Below are positions 1 to 11,994 of a DNA stretch of 64,000 bases, piece by piece. The notes under the pieces were generated by a model that worked only from the letters and a program-made list of their open reading frames with translations, did not search any database and was not told where the DNA came from. Both the position numbers and the translations under genes were made by a program. How positions within the stretch are numbered: position 1 is the stretch's first letter; the number at the start of each line of letters is the position of its first letter. This DNA is from Sipunculus nudus (taxonomy: Eukaryota; Annelida; Sipuncula; Golfingiida; Sipunculidae), in NCBI GenBank assembly GCA_026874595.1, contig CM049320.1, positions 15,296,488-15,360,487 on the forward strand. Reading direction: 5' to 3'.

Positions 1-99
1 CTAGAATACGGGTAACCGACAAGTGACTACATGTATCTGCCAAAATCGGATAGTGAGGCATGGATTGAGTGGCAAGGGGAAATAGAGTGAGGTATGTTG

Positions 100-940
100 C
101 ATATTAGCATGGATGTCTGCAGCCTAAATGTGTATGTAGGTTGTGCCACCTACCACAAATCCAGAAAGCTGTCCAAGTTGTATACACCTGCAAAATTTTA
201 GGCAGAAAAGTCAAACCACTACATGTATATGAGCGATTTTTGCCCATGGCAGACAAACAGACAAACACTGTGCAAAAATCTTTGCAGGTAACCCCTCCAG
301 TTTTGTGTATGATAAAGACCTATGTGAGATCTAAACACATGCACAATTTTGGCCCAATCGGTCAAATGGTTCCTGAGATATGAGCTTGGATGTGTGCAGC
401 GTTAACTAGAATGTAGGTGGCGCCACCTGTCATAAAATCAAGAAAGCTGTCCACGATGTATAAACCTGCAAAATTTTAGGCAGTTATGTCGAACCACTAC
501 AGAGAAATGAGTGATTTTAGGCCACGGCAGACTAACAGACAGACGCTGTGCAAACATTGTTACAGGTGGCGCCACCATTTTTTGTGTATGTTACAGAGCT
601 ATCAAAGGGCTACATTTGTATAAATTTTATTTCCTGATTGGTCAAACGGTTCCCAAGATTTAAGCTTGGATGTCATCAGCGTGAACGTGAACGTAGGTGG
701 CGCCACCTGTCATAAAATCAAGAAAGCTATCCTGGATGTATACGCATGACGAATTTCAGGTGAATTAGTCAATTCACTGCAGAGATATGAGTGATTTTAA
801 CCCAAGGCAGATGAACAGATGGACACTGTGCAAACATGGTTACAGGTGGCGCCACCATTTTTTGTGTATGTTATAGTTATAAAGCAATCCAAGGGCTACA
901 TTTGTATCAATTTTATTTCCTGATCGGTCAAACGGTTCCC
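100..940 (+). repeat. Tandem array, period about 281 bp (three units)
   Basis: Three successive units start near 130, 412 and 694. Each unit has two copies of the GGTGGCGCCACC palindrome (or a decayed form) about 130-150 bases apart, for example near 412 and 566, then 694 and 846. Between them the text recurs, such as the AAGAAAGCTGTCC and GGTCAAACGGTTCC stretches. The first unit is the most diverged. Confidence 0.75.
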
Positions 941-1179
941 GAGATATGAGGGTTTATGAGTGGAAACAGACCCACAAATGGACACTGGATAGAGAGGAAA
1001 GGTCAGAGGTCAACGCAAATTGGTTAGGCACCAGTTCACATGTGACCCGATAATAGGTGTTAGTTTGGGAAAAATCGGTCCATTAGTCTCCGAGGAGCTC
1101 TCTGGAAACGAACGCCGCTGTGGAGGAACTCGGTCAAAAACACAGTATCCGCAAAACTTCGTTTTGGCGGATACAAAAA

Positions 1180-3060
1180 TACAGGTGGCTCCACCAGTCT
1201 GCAGAAACTAATAAAAACACTTAATGGTCAATATCCATGCAAAAAATCATGGTGATCTCTGCATTAGTTGTTCAGATACTTCAGTTTTTGTATCAAATTG
1301 TCCATTATTCTGAGGGATACTTCGGAGTCCTATAGCTTGAAGGATATGGGTAACAGAGACCTAATTTCAAGTTTCCACAGGCACCTTTCATGGGCCTCCT
1401 TGCATGACAAGAATGAAGATTCTAGGTCCAGTTGTTGCGATTTGTACCCTGTTGACAGATAACCACATCTTTAAAGGTCTCAAAAAAAAAGAAAAAAAAT
1501 TCGTAAAAATTTGAAAAAAAATAGAGGTGGCACACCCAGTCTGCAGAAACTGATGGAACAGCTCATGATCAATATGTATGCCGAAAATCATGACCATCAG
1601 TGTTGTAGTTATTGAAATACTGCAGTTTTTGTATCAAATTTTCCATTATTCTGGGGGGGGGGGTATTTTGGACCCATACAGCTTAAAGAATATGGGTAAC
1701 AGAGACCTAATTTCAAGTTTCCATGGAGACTTTTCATGGGTCTCCCTGTGTGTCAAGAATGAAGATTCTTGGTCCAGTTTTTATGATTTGTGCCCTGTTA
1801 ACAGATGTTCATATCTTTAAAGGTCTCAAAAATACAGAAAAATTTCGTAAAAAAAAACCGAACAAATACAGGTGGTGCCACCAGTCTGCAGAAACTAATG
1901 AAACACTCCATGATCAATATCCATGCAAACAATTATGGTTATCTCTGCATTAGTTGTTCAGATACTTTAGCTTTTGTATCAAATTTTCCATTATTCTGAT
2001 CTGTACTTTGGAGTGCCATAGCTCAAAGGATATGGGTAACAGAGACCAAATTTCAGGTTTCCATGGAGACTTATCATGGGTCTCCCTGTGTGTCAAGAAC
2101 GAAGATTCTAGGTCCAGTCGTTACGATTTGTACCCTGTTGACAGAGAACTACATCCTTAAAGGTCTCAAAAATGGAGAAAACAATTCGTGAACATTGAAA
2201 AATACAGGTGGCGCCACCAGTCTGCACAAACTGATGAAACATCTCATGATCAATATGTATGTCGAAAATCATGACCATCAGTGATGTAGTTAATGAGATA
2301 TTGAAGTTTTTGTATGAAATTTTTGACTATTCTAGGGGGTAATTTTGGGCCCCATAGCTCGAAGGATATGGGTAACAGAGACCTAATTTCTGGTTTCCAT
2401 GGAGACTTTTCATAGGTCTCTCAGTGTTTTGAAAATGAAGATTCTAGGTCCAGTCGTTACGATTTGTGCCACGCTAACAGATGACAGCATCCTCAAAGGT
2501 CTCAAAAATAGAGGAAAAAATCGTAAAAAATCAAACAGTACAGGTGGCGCCACCAGTCTGCAGGAACTGATCGAACATCTCATGATCAATATGTATGCCA
2601 AAAATGAAGACAATCAGTGATGTAGTTATTGAAATATTGAAGTTTTTGTATGAAATTTTTTACTATTCTGGGGGGGTACTTTGGGGCCCCATAGCTCGAA
2701 GGATATGGGTAACAGAGACTTAATTTCTGGTTTCCAAGGAGATTTTTCATGGACCTCTCAGTGTGTCAAGAATTAAGATTCTAAGTCCAGTCTTTATGAT
2801 TTGTGCCTTGTTAACAGATGTTCACATTTTTAAAGGTCTCAAAAATAGAGAAAAAAATTCGTAAAAAATCTAAAAATACAGGTGGCGCCACCAGTCTGCA
2901 GGAAGTGATGTAACATCTCATGATCAATATGTATGCCAAAAATCATGACCATCAGTCAAGTAGTTAATGAGATATTGAAGTTTTTGTATGAAATTTTTGA
3001 CTTTTCTGGGGGGTACTTTGGGGCCACATAGCTCGAAGGATATGGGTAACAGAGACCTAA
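1180..3060 (+). repeat. Tandem array, period about 340 bp (nearly six units)
   Basis: Units start at the landmark 'GGTGGnnCCACCAGTCTGCAG' near 1184, 1525, 1870, 2208, 2541 and 2881, so spacing is about 333-345 bp. Each unit repeats the phrases GATATGGGTAACAGAGACC and GATTCTAGGTCCAG. The array shares the GGTGGCGCCACC core with the preceding 281-bp array but the rest of the unit differs, so two monomer types sit side by side. Confidence 0.8.
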
Positions 3061-3150
3061 TTTCTGGTTTCCAAGGAGATTTTTTATGGACCTCTCAGAA
3101 TCCCAAGTTACAAGGTTCTAGGTCCAGCGGTTACGATTTGTGCCTGGTTA

Positions 3151-3216
3151 ACGGACGGACAGACGGACAGACGGACAGACGGACTGACAGACAGACGGAC
3201 AGACGGACGACGGACA
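3151..3216 (+). repeat. GACG/GACA tetranucleotide microsatellite
   Basis: Imperfect tandem ACGG/ACAG units follow directly on the last 340-bp unit. The position, just inside the terminal hairpin, matches the microsatellite of Pearl-type elements. Confidence 0.85.
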
Positions 3217-3230
3217 AAGAGTGATCGCTA

Positions 3231-3261
3231 TAGCTCAGATGACTTTCAGTCAGCTGAGCTA
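3231..3261 (+). repeat. Terminal hairpin of the Pearl/Helitron-like element
   Basis: TAGCTCAG (3231-3238) is the exact inverse complement of CTGAGCTA (3254-3261), and the stem continues inward with ATGAC/GTCAG apart from one mismatch. A run of A follows. A stem-loop close to the 3' end is typical of Helitron-derived elements, but I do not see a clear CTRR terminus after it. Confidence 0.65.
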
Positions 3262-3262
3262 A

Positions 3263-4206
3263 AAAGGTAGGACAATATACCTCCTTCTCAATTCCGAACA
3301 ATTGGTCCCTTAAATTGATTTTTTTTTCATAAATTGGTATTATAAAATATTATTAAATTTGCCTTGTTCTATCTGTGTTACTTAAGTCTAACGTTTTAAT
3401 CTACATTTTTACTTTCTTGTTAAATCTTCAAAATCGTTTAAATGTCAACACGTCTCACCTACTAGTCAATCGTACCGGAGGAAATTATTTGAAGCATGTC
3501 ACTTGGGTAAAGCCTGAGTTTACACAGCCTTTATGGCTGCACCAACAATACCCTCTGATAAACAGAAAACAGGGACTCACATTCTTTGAAGTATCGTCTG
3601 CATAATGCGATAACAGCTTCTTCAAAGTCTTGTTGAAATCCATCGGTGTTTCCTGCGTTTCCAGGTATGCATCAATGGACAGAATAATTGAACACGGGGA
3701 AGGAATGATTAGTTTTCTTTCCGGTCACAGTAATAATCGGCTTTATTATCGCTGTTTGTTATCCGTCTCTTGTTTTGTGTTTTGCCGCATCTTCAAGTCA
3801 CCGTCCCTGACATCGAGATCCAATTCATTAATAATATAAAACGACACCTTCATTGAAAAACGAAAACTTCAACCGACTTAGCGGTGTAGCATTTAGAGGC
3901 TCAGTTCTAGAAGTTTGGCGAGGCGGCGGATTGAAGAATTAATCATAAATCTGCTTACATGGACATGAGATGTAAAATTCACTTGTTTAACGTTTGAAAC
4001 GTATCTGTTTATCATTTAAAACAAAGCGTATCGTTTCAATGTTTAACTACAAACAGGGTTGATTGTATACTGAGTTTCTCAAATAAAAATGCCTCAACAT
4101 CTTAAATCACTGTAGGCCTTGGATAGATTTAATTTTAAAATAACCCACATGTGGAAAGTTATATTGTTTTTGTTTTTAGATACAAGCACAAACCGAAAAA
4201 AAGGAA

Positions 4207-4210
<4 letters not shown>
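3263..4210. other. Unique AT-rich sequence, nothing recognised
   Basis: No repeat family or convincing exon seen. The short open frames here lack splice context and recognisable motifs. Confidence 0.6.

Positions 4211-4273
<63 letters not shown>
4211..4273 (+). repeat. (CT)n(CA)n compound microsatellite
   Basis: About 20 CT dinucleotides run directly into about 12 CA dinucleotides. Confidence 0.95.
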
Positions 4274-4329
4274 AACACATTGACTGAGTTTCATGTCCAC
4301 GGGCGCCTCAGCCTAAGAAACAGAATTCT

Positions 4330-4416
4330 ATGATTGTAGGGATTTTAATCGCAATTGTAATTACGATTCTGGTAATAACAGGTTATTTATATGAAGATTT
4401 ACCTTGCTTCTACTAA
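4330..4416 (+). pseudogene. 28-codon membrane-anchor-like frame just upstream of a 3' LTR
   Basis: An ATG opens a 28-codon frame ending in TAA. Residues 2-19 are almost all I, V, L, T, A and G, as in a single membrane-spanning segment, and a short tail follows. It ends 34 bases before a polypurine tract and the LTR at 4461. C-terminal membrane anchors of envelope-like proteins often lie here in LTR elements, so it may be the decayed end of the element's last gene. The frame upstream is closed by a stop within 45 bases and no other coding remnant is visible. Hydrophobic runs also arise by chance in AT-rich DNA. Confidence 0.2.
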
Positions 4417-4450
4417 GAATATGATATATACTACTTTCTTTTTTTTTACA

Positions 4451-4460
4451 GGAGGGGGAG
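4451..4460 (+). promoter_or_regulatory. Polypurine tract before the LTR
   Basis: GGAGGGGGAG lies immediately 5' of the TGTTAC start of the LTR. In LTR elements a purine tract here primes plus-strand DNA synthesis. Its presence suggests that this LTR was the 3' LTR of an element whose interior is largely gone. Confidence 0.5.
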
Positions 4461-5136
4461 TGTTACATGTATCTGTTTATAATGGGCAGGCATTCTGATT
4501 CGTGTTGGGCGCTGGCCCTGTTCGTTGCTATGGGAGACGCGTGAGTTGGGCTCGGGCTTGCGTGGGGAGTGTGACACGTCGAGACACAGCGTTCTTTGTG
4601 TTCTAGATGTTTCGGGTCTGTTCAGGCGCTGTGTGACATTGTTATGTTCTTTGTAATGTTCCCAGAATGGAAAGCTCTTGGCTTGAGGTAAAAAAACAAT
4701 AAATTAAGCTGCTTTTAGAGTCGGCAGAGAGAGAAAAATACCATTGGACACGAAAGAGTGTGAGTCTCTAGTCAGTGTTTCCTTAGGACCTTTCCGATAA
4801 GAACTCTTAAAGGACTCTTGATGAGCTGTGACAGTGAGGGTATCCAGAAATCATAGCCTAGGATCCGGACACTCTGGAACTGTACATTTTTACTGTTGTT
4901 ATACTGGGTAATTGTATTGATTTAGTGTATTGTAATGTTAGGATTGTTCTAGGAATAAATTATAATTATTCGTTAACAAAACCAACTGACTTCTTTATTC
5001 ATTCCCCTGGACATTTCTTATCCATTCCCCTAGACATTTCACGCTGCCTAGTGTTGCAGAATCTGATTTTTTATCTCCCTACCAAAATTTATGTTCGTCA
5101 AAACTACGTGATCTGTTGTTATTAAGTTCCGTAACA
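4461..5136 (+). mobile_element. LTR of an LTR retroelement (copy 1, probable 3' LTR)
   Basis: The block begins TGTTAC and ends GTAACA, a 6-bp inverted terminus of the usual TG...CA type. Inside are AGCTCTTGGCTTGAGGT, the phrase GTAATTGTATTGATTTAGTG and a possible AATAAA poly(A) signal near 4955. Two other near-full-length copies are recognisable on the minus strand (8503-9335 and about 27340-28104). A fragment at 51846-51905 shares the same GTTCCGTAACA 3' end, which confirms that boundary. No matching target-site duplication and no internal polymerase genes are seen, so this is a near-solo LTR. Superfamily cannot be decided without internal sequence. Confidence 0.7.
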
Positions 5137-5140
<4 letters not shown>

Positions 5141-5206
<66 letters not shown>

Positions 5207-5214
5207 CACAATAT
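5141..5214. repeat. (AT)n microsatellite
   Basis: Long TA dinucleotide run starting four bases after the LTR end; a shorter one follows at about 5502-5524. Confidence 0.95.
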
Positions 5215-6248
5215 ATATACAGGGTTATTTTTACTCAATTGTTTGTGTATGTGAACCAACATGTGTGTATGCACATATGCAAATGTGTTCAAGGCTTAGA
5301 TATATGTTTACGAGTTCAGTATTCTTACTTGAATAAATATTAAGTAAATGACAGTGAGTTATTTGAGTTGATTATGATATACACGTAATAAATTTTAACG
5401 TAGTTGAGTGTCTAGGGCTTTACGAATATATGTTCGTCCATGTGCTTATGCGTATACGTATGACTGTATTTTTTAATTGAATTGTAACCATTGGGTGATA
5501 TTATATATATATATATATATATATTGGTTGTATACATATGATTGTAAGTATCATTGATTTTACAGAAAGAATATAAATATATATGTCATAGTCAAACAAA
5601 AAATGTGTAATGCACAGCGATGTACTGAAGTTGTAAAAACTTTTACTGCGATAAGATGGATATGGACATAGATTCAAGGTTTGCCTTGGAATTGGTTTAC
5701 ATTTATTACAATAATGCTTGCATCACACACAGCATATCAAATGATCCAAATAAAATGTCCTGTCATCTCGTAGGACGTTTCACACAAGTTCTAATTTATA
5801 ACTCGCTATTGGAAAAATTAATAACACTAATATTTGGCTCGGATTCGGCTAGCGATTTTTAAGGGAGGTAGTTTAGTACTAATTTTCGGGACACATCCCA
5901 TTGATTATCGGCATTAGATAAATGAAAAATGCCAATACTTTTATTACTAGAGAATCTGTGAAGTGTATTTGAATAACAGACCCATCGATAAACCAGATGT
6001 CCAGATAATCCAGAGTCATCAATAATTGTGAAGGTTCCTGACAGAGCCATCAATAATCATGGCGGTTCTTGATAGAGCCCTAAAAATCGTGAAAGTTCTT
6101 GACAGAGCCATCAGCAACCGTTATGATTGTTGCCAAGGCCATTATAACTTTATCGCTTTTTGTCAAAGCTTTTGTTGATCATTGTTCCTTTTCAGCGACA
6201 TCTGTAAAGGTATTGGTTACCTCAATCCCAAGTCCTAATAGACAGGAT
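5215..6248. other. AT-rich sequence without recognised gene
   Basis: Contains a short (AT)n run near 5502-5524 and, at about 6018-6110, three short degenerate repeats of a phrase like GTTCTTGACAGAGCCATCA. Nothing coding is convincing. Confidence 0.6.
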
Positions 6249-6331
6249 AACAATAATAAAAATAATGATAATATTCTTCATCATAATCTTAATAATAATA
6301 ATAATAATAATAAAAATAATAATAATAATTA
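6249..6331 (-). repeat. (ATT)n tail of the LINE copy
   Basis: Interrupted AAT repeats on the plus strand at the point expected for the 3' tail of the LINE fragment. CR1/L2-type elements commonly end in a short tandem repeat rather than poly(A). Confidence 0.75.
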
Positions 6332-6955
6332 TGAATTATATAGCGTAATTTCAACATAACAGTTATCAAAAGCGCTTTACAAGCTAAGAGCAAATGTTGA
6401 TAAAACCCTTACAAAGAGCACAATTATACTAAAAAAATAAAATATCTTACAGTATTCCTGCTTATCCTTGAATTCTAAGAAGTTCCAAAAGCTAATATAA
6501 TAAAGTAAGTTTTAAGATTTCTTTTAACAGGAACTACAGATGGTGAAACTCTAACTGAGTGTGAAAGTTCATTCCACAACCTTGGTGCCACAGCTGAGAA
6601 AGCTCCCTGAAACGACATGACTTTGTGTCTTGAAATCACTGACAGTCCTTAGTCACATGACCTAAGCTGCCTGACTGAAACATAAAATATTAATAGGTTC
6701 CTGATATAGATAGGATTGGCCATTTATGGCTTTGTATACCAATTATAAAATTTTAAAATTAATGCTCTGTCTCACAGAGAGCCAATGACGTTCTTTAAGT
6801 ACTGGTGTAATGTGGTCGCGCATCTTGGCACCAGTTAAAAGCCTAGCTGCTGCATTCTGCACTCTCTGCAGCTGGTTCAGTGACTTGCTAGGAAGACCAC
6901 ATAGCAAAGAGTTGGAACAGATAATGAAATCATTCACACATCTGTATTTCATATG
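6249..6955 (-). pseudogene. 3' end of a CR1/L2-like LINE (reverse transcriptase ORF2 C-terminus)
   Basis: On the minus strand, 6955 to about 6440 encodes the end of a non-LTR retrotransposon ORF2. Characteristic phrases are visible: NSLLCGLPSKSLNQLQRVQN, then AARLLTG, then DHITPVLKE, a W, and a RQSINFKIL block, a conserved segment downstream of the reverse transcriptase core. Further down the same strand, after frameshifts and stops, there are echoes of the usual SLRS, FxxRxFSxxAPxLWN and FKRNLKTYL motifs. The minus-strand 3' UTR then reads through a GCGCTTTTGATAAC-like phrase, typical of this LINE group, into an ATT microsatellite tail (6249-6331). Endonuclease and reverse transcriptase domains are absent, so it is 5'-truncated and dead. 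Confidence 0.85.
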
Positions 6956-8263
6956 ATTCCTGAACTTTTGTGCATCAAATAATTAATTTTTAAATTAAAA
7001 GTACATAAAACACCATAATGCTTGGCGTTAATAAATTTCCATTATCGTATAAGGTTTCCCGGTATATTACAATTAAATACTACCTGCATTTCCTTAAACG
7101 TTGATTAATTTAGCACAACAGAAGAGAAATTTGCCTGTTCATGCTAAAATAGCTTTCTCAATTGACAATCTAAGACATCACACATGACTGCACATATCAT
7201 TCCCCGATTATTATTCCTAAAATTCCCGACGAAAAACATTTTTAATGTTGTGCCAGAACACAAATCTTTACTTTGTCACATGTTTTTTTTTATTCCTGAT
7301 TGTATAGGTAAACATTTGCAGTAAATCAACAATGAAATCTTATTAAGGAAGCGTTGAAAAATATACATCAGTACCAATGCCACACTTTTCCATACTGTTC
7401 TGACTTTTGATATTGTATGGATGATTGTAAATTAGAGGCACCAAATAGTGACATTTGAGTGATAAACGTTCATAGTGTGAAAACAGCCATTATTTAAAGG
7501 GTTGGTAGACATCATGTAAAAAGTATATCCATGAGCAGAGGCCTTACAGACACTCACAACACTTAAACACAATGTGCATCAAAGTAATATAAAATAAAAT
7601 GAAGTACTTGTGATTCTATTAAAACATAAAAAGAATTCTAAATTTGCCATTGTGCCATTAAGTGGTGCTATAAATATCATTTGTCATTGCTTGTCTTTTT
7701 ATAAAACAATAATAAACAAAAGCTGCCAAATTTGAAATTTCAAACATATTTCCAAATTGAACATTCTTCTAAAAGGATATTCATGTGGCTTAGCATATCC
7801 TTTCTTATCTGTTTCACACGTAGATCATTATACAAAAGGCATTGTAACATAAAATGACTCTCATATTCTATGACGTTATAACCAAAACTATAAGTGTTTA
7901 CTTATTTTTTCTTCTCTATTAAATACTTTATGTCGACCGGATTCTACTGCTAATTAATGGTTGCAACATCTCAATTTAAAGAGTACCTTGTATTGGTTTT
8001 TATTAGGTATACATGATAAATACTTTTCAGCTGTTTGCAGTTATTTACAAATTCCACAGAAATATAATTTATTACTGGAATTTTTTTTCTCGTTGTTAAA
8101 ACTATTCAATAAAAATGTTCATATCTCCCTCATATTCTATCATCCATACAAAACCAAATCCTGCCTGAAATAGGCATGTTCTAATACAGGTGACCCATTT
8201 AATTTCCCTATGATTGTCCAGCTTATTTAAATACATAAACACATGTTTGGATATATTTTGTTT
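6956..8263. other. AT-rich sequence, nothing recognised
   Basis: No exon, repeat family or RNA gene was recognised on either strand. Confidence 0.6.
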
Positions 8264-8500
8264 AAAGGGGCCTATTCCGTTATCTGAAATCTATTAACAA
8301 AAGATAATAACTTTAACCCGTTTTATATAAATAGACCGAAAACGCCAATTCCACTACAAGCAGGATGTTTGTTTTGTTTATGTCAACGTGTTTAATAGGT
8401 GTTGGATACAAGCAAAAATAATCCAAACACATTCATCAAGGACAGCTCACAGCTGAGTTTCACAAAGGGCGTTTTGCAACGAGGGATTTTCGATTTTCAT
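8264..8500 (+). repeat. Dispersed repeat A, copy 1
   Basis: Begins AAAGGGGCC and contains ATGTCAACGTGTTTAATA and ACAAAGGGCGTTTTGCAA. The same order of phrases recurs at 20061-20400 (plus) and, inverted, at 40303-40646, 42667-43011 and 54347-54684. No coding capacity or clear termini are visible, so the class is unknown. Confidence 0.65.
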
Positions 8501-8502
8501 AC

Positions 8503-9335
8503 TTACAGAACCTTATAATAACAGATCACGTAATCGTGGCGAGCATAATTTTTTGTTACGGAGATTAAAAAAAAAATCAGATTCCGCAACACTAGGCAGC
8601 GTGAAATGTCTTGGGAAATGAACAAAAGAACCAGTGTGTTTTTCTTAACAAATAATTATCATTTATTCTTAGAACAATCCTAACATTACAATTCACTAAA
8701 TCAATACAATTACACAGTATTTAAAACATAACAGTAATAAAAATGTAAATCATCAGAGTCCGGATGTTAGGCTTTGAATTCTGGATATCACAACTGTCAT
8801 AGTCCAACAAAAGTTTTTTTTTATCACAAATATTCCACATGAACAGTTTAAGTAAATCTTCCCGATGAAGAGTCCAACTAAATCTCGCGGACAATCCGTT
8901 GTAATTCAGAAGTGAAGTTCAGGTAAAATCCCAAAGGAAAACTGAAGACAATCTGTATAAAATCTGAATAAAGTCTGTATAAAGTCCGTAAAATATCTGT
9001 AACTATGCAATTATCGGAGTAGGTCCCAAGACTGACGAGAAAGTCGCACCCTTTATTGCCCCATTGTATTTTCCTTCCTACCGGCTCCAAACACATCCCC
9101 TATTCATAGGTTATCGCCCGAAGTCAAGTAGCTTCTAGTCGGAAACCTTCCAAAGAACAAACTCGATCCTTTAAGTTTACAACGAAAACGCTATCTTTAC
9201 ACTCTGAGGGTAAGCCAGATTTTAAAAAATGCGATTCCCATAACTCACAGGGCTTATGCCTAAAACGAATCAGGCCGCCAGGCACATGACAGCCACTTAT
9301 AATAAATAGATACATTAAACAACCTATATGCAACA
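8503..9335 (-). mobile_element. LTR of the LTR retroelement family (copy 2, solo)
   Basis: Read on the minus strand it starts TGTTGCATAT at 9335 and ends near 8503 in a decayed GTAAGT instead of GTAACA. It shares with copy 1 the 5' phrase ATGTATCTxTTTAT, the phrase GTAATTGTATTGATTTAGTG, the CACGCTGCCTAGTGTTGC stretch and the ACGTGATCTGTTATTA segment near the end. Orientation is opposite to copy 1, so the pair cannot be the two LTRs of one element. No polypurine tract or primer-binding site is visible next to it. Confidence 0.65.
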
Positions 9336-10924
9336 AACCACCAAGGGTTACCTGTTTTTTTTAATGGTCAATTTTGGCGCATGTACCATGCTTATTAACA
9401 GTTGTTTCAGATAAAGAAGCTAATACATTCTTCGCAGAGGCGTTATCAAGGTTTTTCTGAACGGGAGCTGTAGTTCATTAATAAATACGAAAAGTAAGCC
9501 ACATAAATTCCACAGAAACTGGAATTGTGACCGCTAGGCTGTGGGGTCGGGTCACATTCAGAGCCAAAGTCTTTACCACAAGGGTAGGGTGCGCTCTCTA
9601 CAAGGGGTACTGGTCCAAGGCGGCACGCAATGTAGAACGAATAACCTTCTAGCGCCTGATGTGGCTCATATACGTGACGTCACGGCTATTCCAGGGCAGG
9701 GCTTTACCGTAAGGTCAAAGGTCAGTTGTAGAGAGTGGATGTGGCTGCTTGGGTTGTATGCTTCCAAGGAAGCCTAGAAAGTCAACAAGAATGAACAGGC
9801 CCGGAAGGCAAAGTGTTAAAGTCTGCTGAGACTGACAAGTCGGTATTTTCAGACTATAAACCCACTATGATCTAGAGCTAAGGCACAGGACACGTAACCG
9901 GGAAATTATAAATTCTTATCTCAGCCTAGGAGCTTTGAGATATTTCACGGTCGGCCCCAACGGTCATCAATTCAATGTGGAGAACGGTGAGCGAATAGTT
10001 TTATACTTTGGTGTTATGACATAGCATTATTGGTGATAACATAAGGACAGCGGGTGCTGTATACACCGGGCCTTTGTAACACCAGGATATCACAAGAGGA
10101 AGCGTGCACTACTGCCCCGTCAAATTTAAACCCGGCATGGTTAGTTTAAGAAACATTTAGAAACTGGATGTGGTTACTTCAACCAAATGTATTTTTTAAA
10201 AAATATCAGCTAGGTCCAAGGAACGGGGCATTTTGGACATTTATTGAGCCCCTGCTACCATAGAACACTATTTTCTACTGAACTGAGAGACATAATGTGA
10301 GGAAAGGTTGCTGGTTACATGTAAAGCGTTAAAATAGTTGGCATCTGTGTTATTGTGCTGGGTTTGGAACAGTTCGATGTGTTTAAATATACTTGTCAAA
10401 ATGGCCGTAAACAAAAAACTTAATAATTCGTACAGCAAACGGTCTGCAACATTGAAAACTAGGTCAAGGTAACAAAAGATAAAAGTGCAAAACTACCATA
10501 TATGACTATAACTGAGACCAAAAGCATTTTATTGAAAATAAGATCTAACATGAACACCAGCAGAAAAAAGCCATTCGGGGGCCAATGATTAATCAGTGCG
10601 ACGGTTTTGAATTCAAGAAGAAATAAGCAAGCCCCCCCCCCCTCTTAAATTAAAACTGAAAAAAATCTGGACCTAATTATAAAAATAGAAATAAACTCAT
10701 AAACCCTTTTAAGCCTCCTTTGTCTACCTTGGGGGGGGGGGGGGGGGGGTAATTGTAGTTTCCCAAAGTTATTTTTTTTCAGGAATTGAACAGTTGTACT
10801 AACACCAGTGTTAAAAACAAAGATTTGCTGAGAAAGAAGTGTTTCCAATTGCTCAATCTATCTTTAAAGGTGGGGATGACACAACATCTAATATATTTTT
10901 AATATTGAAATATCATATTTTCCC
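9336..10924. other. Unique sequence with a richer-GC patch and homopolymer runs
   Basis: About 9530-10100 is less AT-rich than the surroundings but shows no recognised exon or repeat. A C run lies near 10631 and a G run at about 10731-10749. Confidence 0.55.
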
Positions 10925-10978
10925 ATATATATATATATATATATGTGTGTGTGTATGTGTGTGTGTGTGGGTGGGTGT
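10925..10978 (+). repeat. (AT)n(GT)n microsatellite
   Basis: An AT run passes into interrupted GT/GGGT repeats. Confidence 0.9.
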
Positions 10979-11994
10979 GTGACCCATTTTATATATAGTA
11001 CAGATTAGTATAAGTCTAAAAAATAAGGTATTATGTTTTCAGAAAAGATAAATTTTTAACCAGGCTCATATGTATGATATTTTATAGTAAACTCAGAAAT
11101 GGAAAAATCAAACAAAAGTTCCTCATTATACCTATTAATATATTTTTTCAATTATTTTAATCTGATATTAATTGCAGATTACATTTATCATCCCCTGTAG
11201 CTAAAAAGTGAGGGGGGATATAATACCCCCCCCCCCACACACACACAATCCTCTGTATTGAAGCCCTTGCAATCATGGGTATACACTTTACACCGTTGAT
11301 CGTTTCAAACAAGTATGGCTACGAGACAGCTGTAAAAATAATCTACATCAACAAATGACATTACGAACAAGGAACACAGCACTCTCATCATTAATGTACA
11401 TGCGGGAGTTACCGATCTATCACAAGTAATACAAGTAATGGCGTAGTCGATCTTATAGCGGTCCCTTCCGGAGCTAACCGAATAATCGCAATGAATCCGT
11501 CGTATTTAAAATGACAGGAGGCCCAGAGAGAGATAATTATTCCATCAGTAAACGTCTCTCGGGGATAAGCTAGTGGCCTAACCACAGATTTACACGTCTC
11601 TTAGGGACTCTTCCTTTTTCGGTCCGGGCATTGTGGATAAAATAGTCCATGTCACTATGATCTGAAGCCAGAATCTTTCTCCTTCTACATGTATGGATGT
11701 ACATAATGTGTTATCATGATATCAGAAGCATCGTCTCTCATACATTTGCATCTCTTCATACATTTCGTGTCTCTCGGTTGCAATAATATCAAAATGAAGG
11801 ATGTATGGATAGGTTCATATCCCAATAGTGTCAGTGTCTATACTGAATAGGATTGTTCTTACCATACGGTAAGATTTAAATGTTATTGTTATGTCTTTTT
11901 ATCTTCAAGTTTTTATCTTCATGTACGGGACTAGGAAAAAAGCAAAGGCCATAAACTGTTCTCAAGTTTATCAACGTTTGGCCTTTAAGGCAAC
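10979..11994. other. No gene recognised
   Basis: A C run followed by CA repeats lies at about 11227-11247. The rest is unique and shows no convincing coding signal. Confidence 0.55.

Larger units (their letters stand above)
1..3262 (+). mobile_element. Pearl/Helitron-like non-autonomous tandem-repeat element (5' end off window)
   Basis: The whole stretch is built from related tandem repeats that share the 12-bp palindrome GGTGGCGCCACC or decayed versions of it. They are followed by a GACG/GACA microsatellite and a short terminal hairpin. That order (tandem core repeats, ACGG-type microsatellite, 3' stem-loop) is the architecture known for the Pearl family of bivalves and for related non-autonomous Helitrons. 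No transposase or helicase frame is present, so it would be non-autonomous. The short open frames across it recur once per repeat unit with similar peptides and are by-products of the repeat. The 5' end lies outside the window. The family assignment is inferred from architecture; an ordinary satellite array captured next to a microsatellite is the alternative. Confidence 0.6.

Noticed and set aside
4461-9335. One LTR retroelement bounded by the two LTRs
   Set aside because: The LTRs are in opposite orientation and the space between holds a LINE fragment and unique sequence without polymerase genes.
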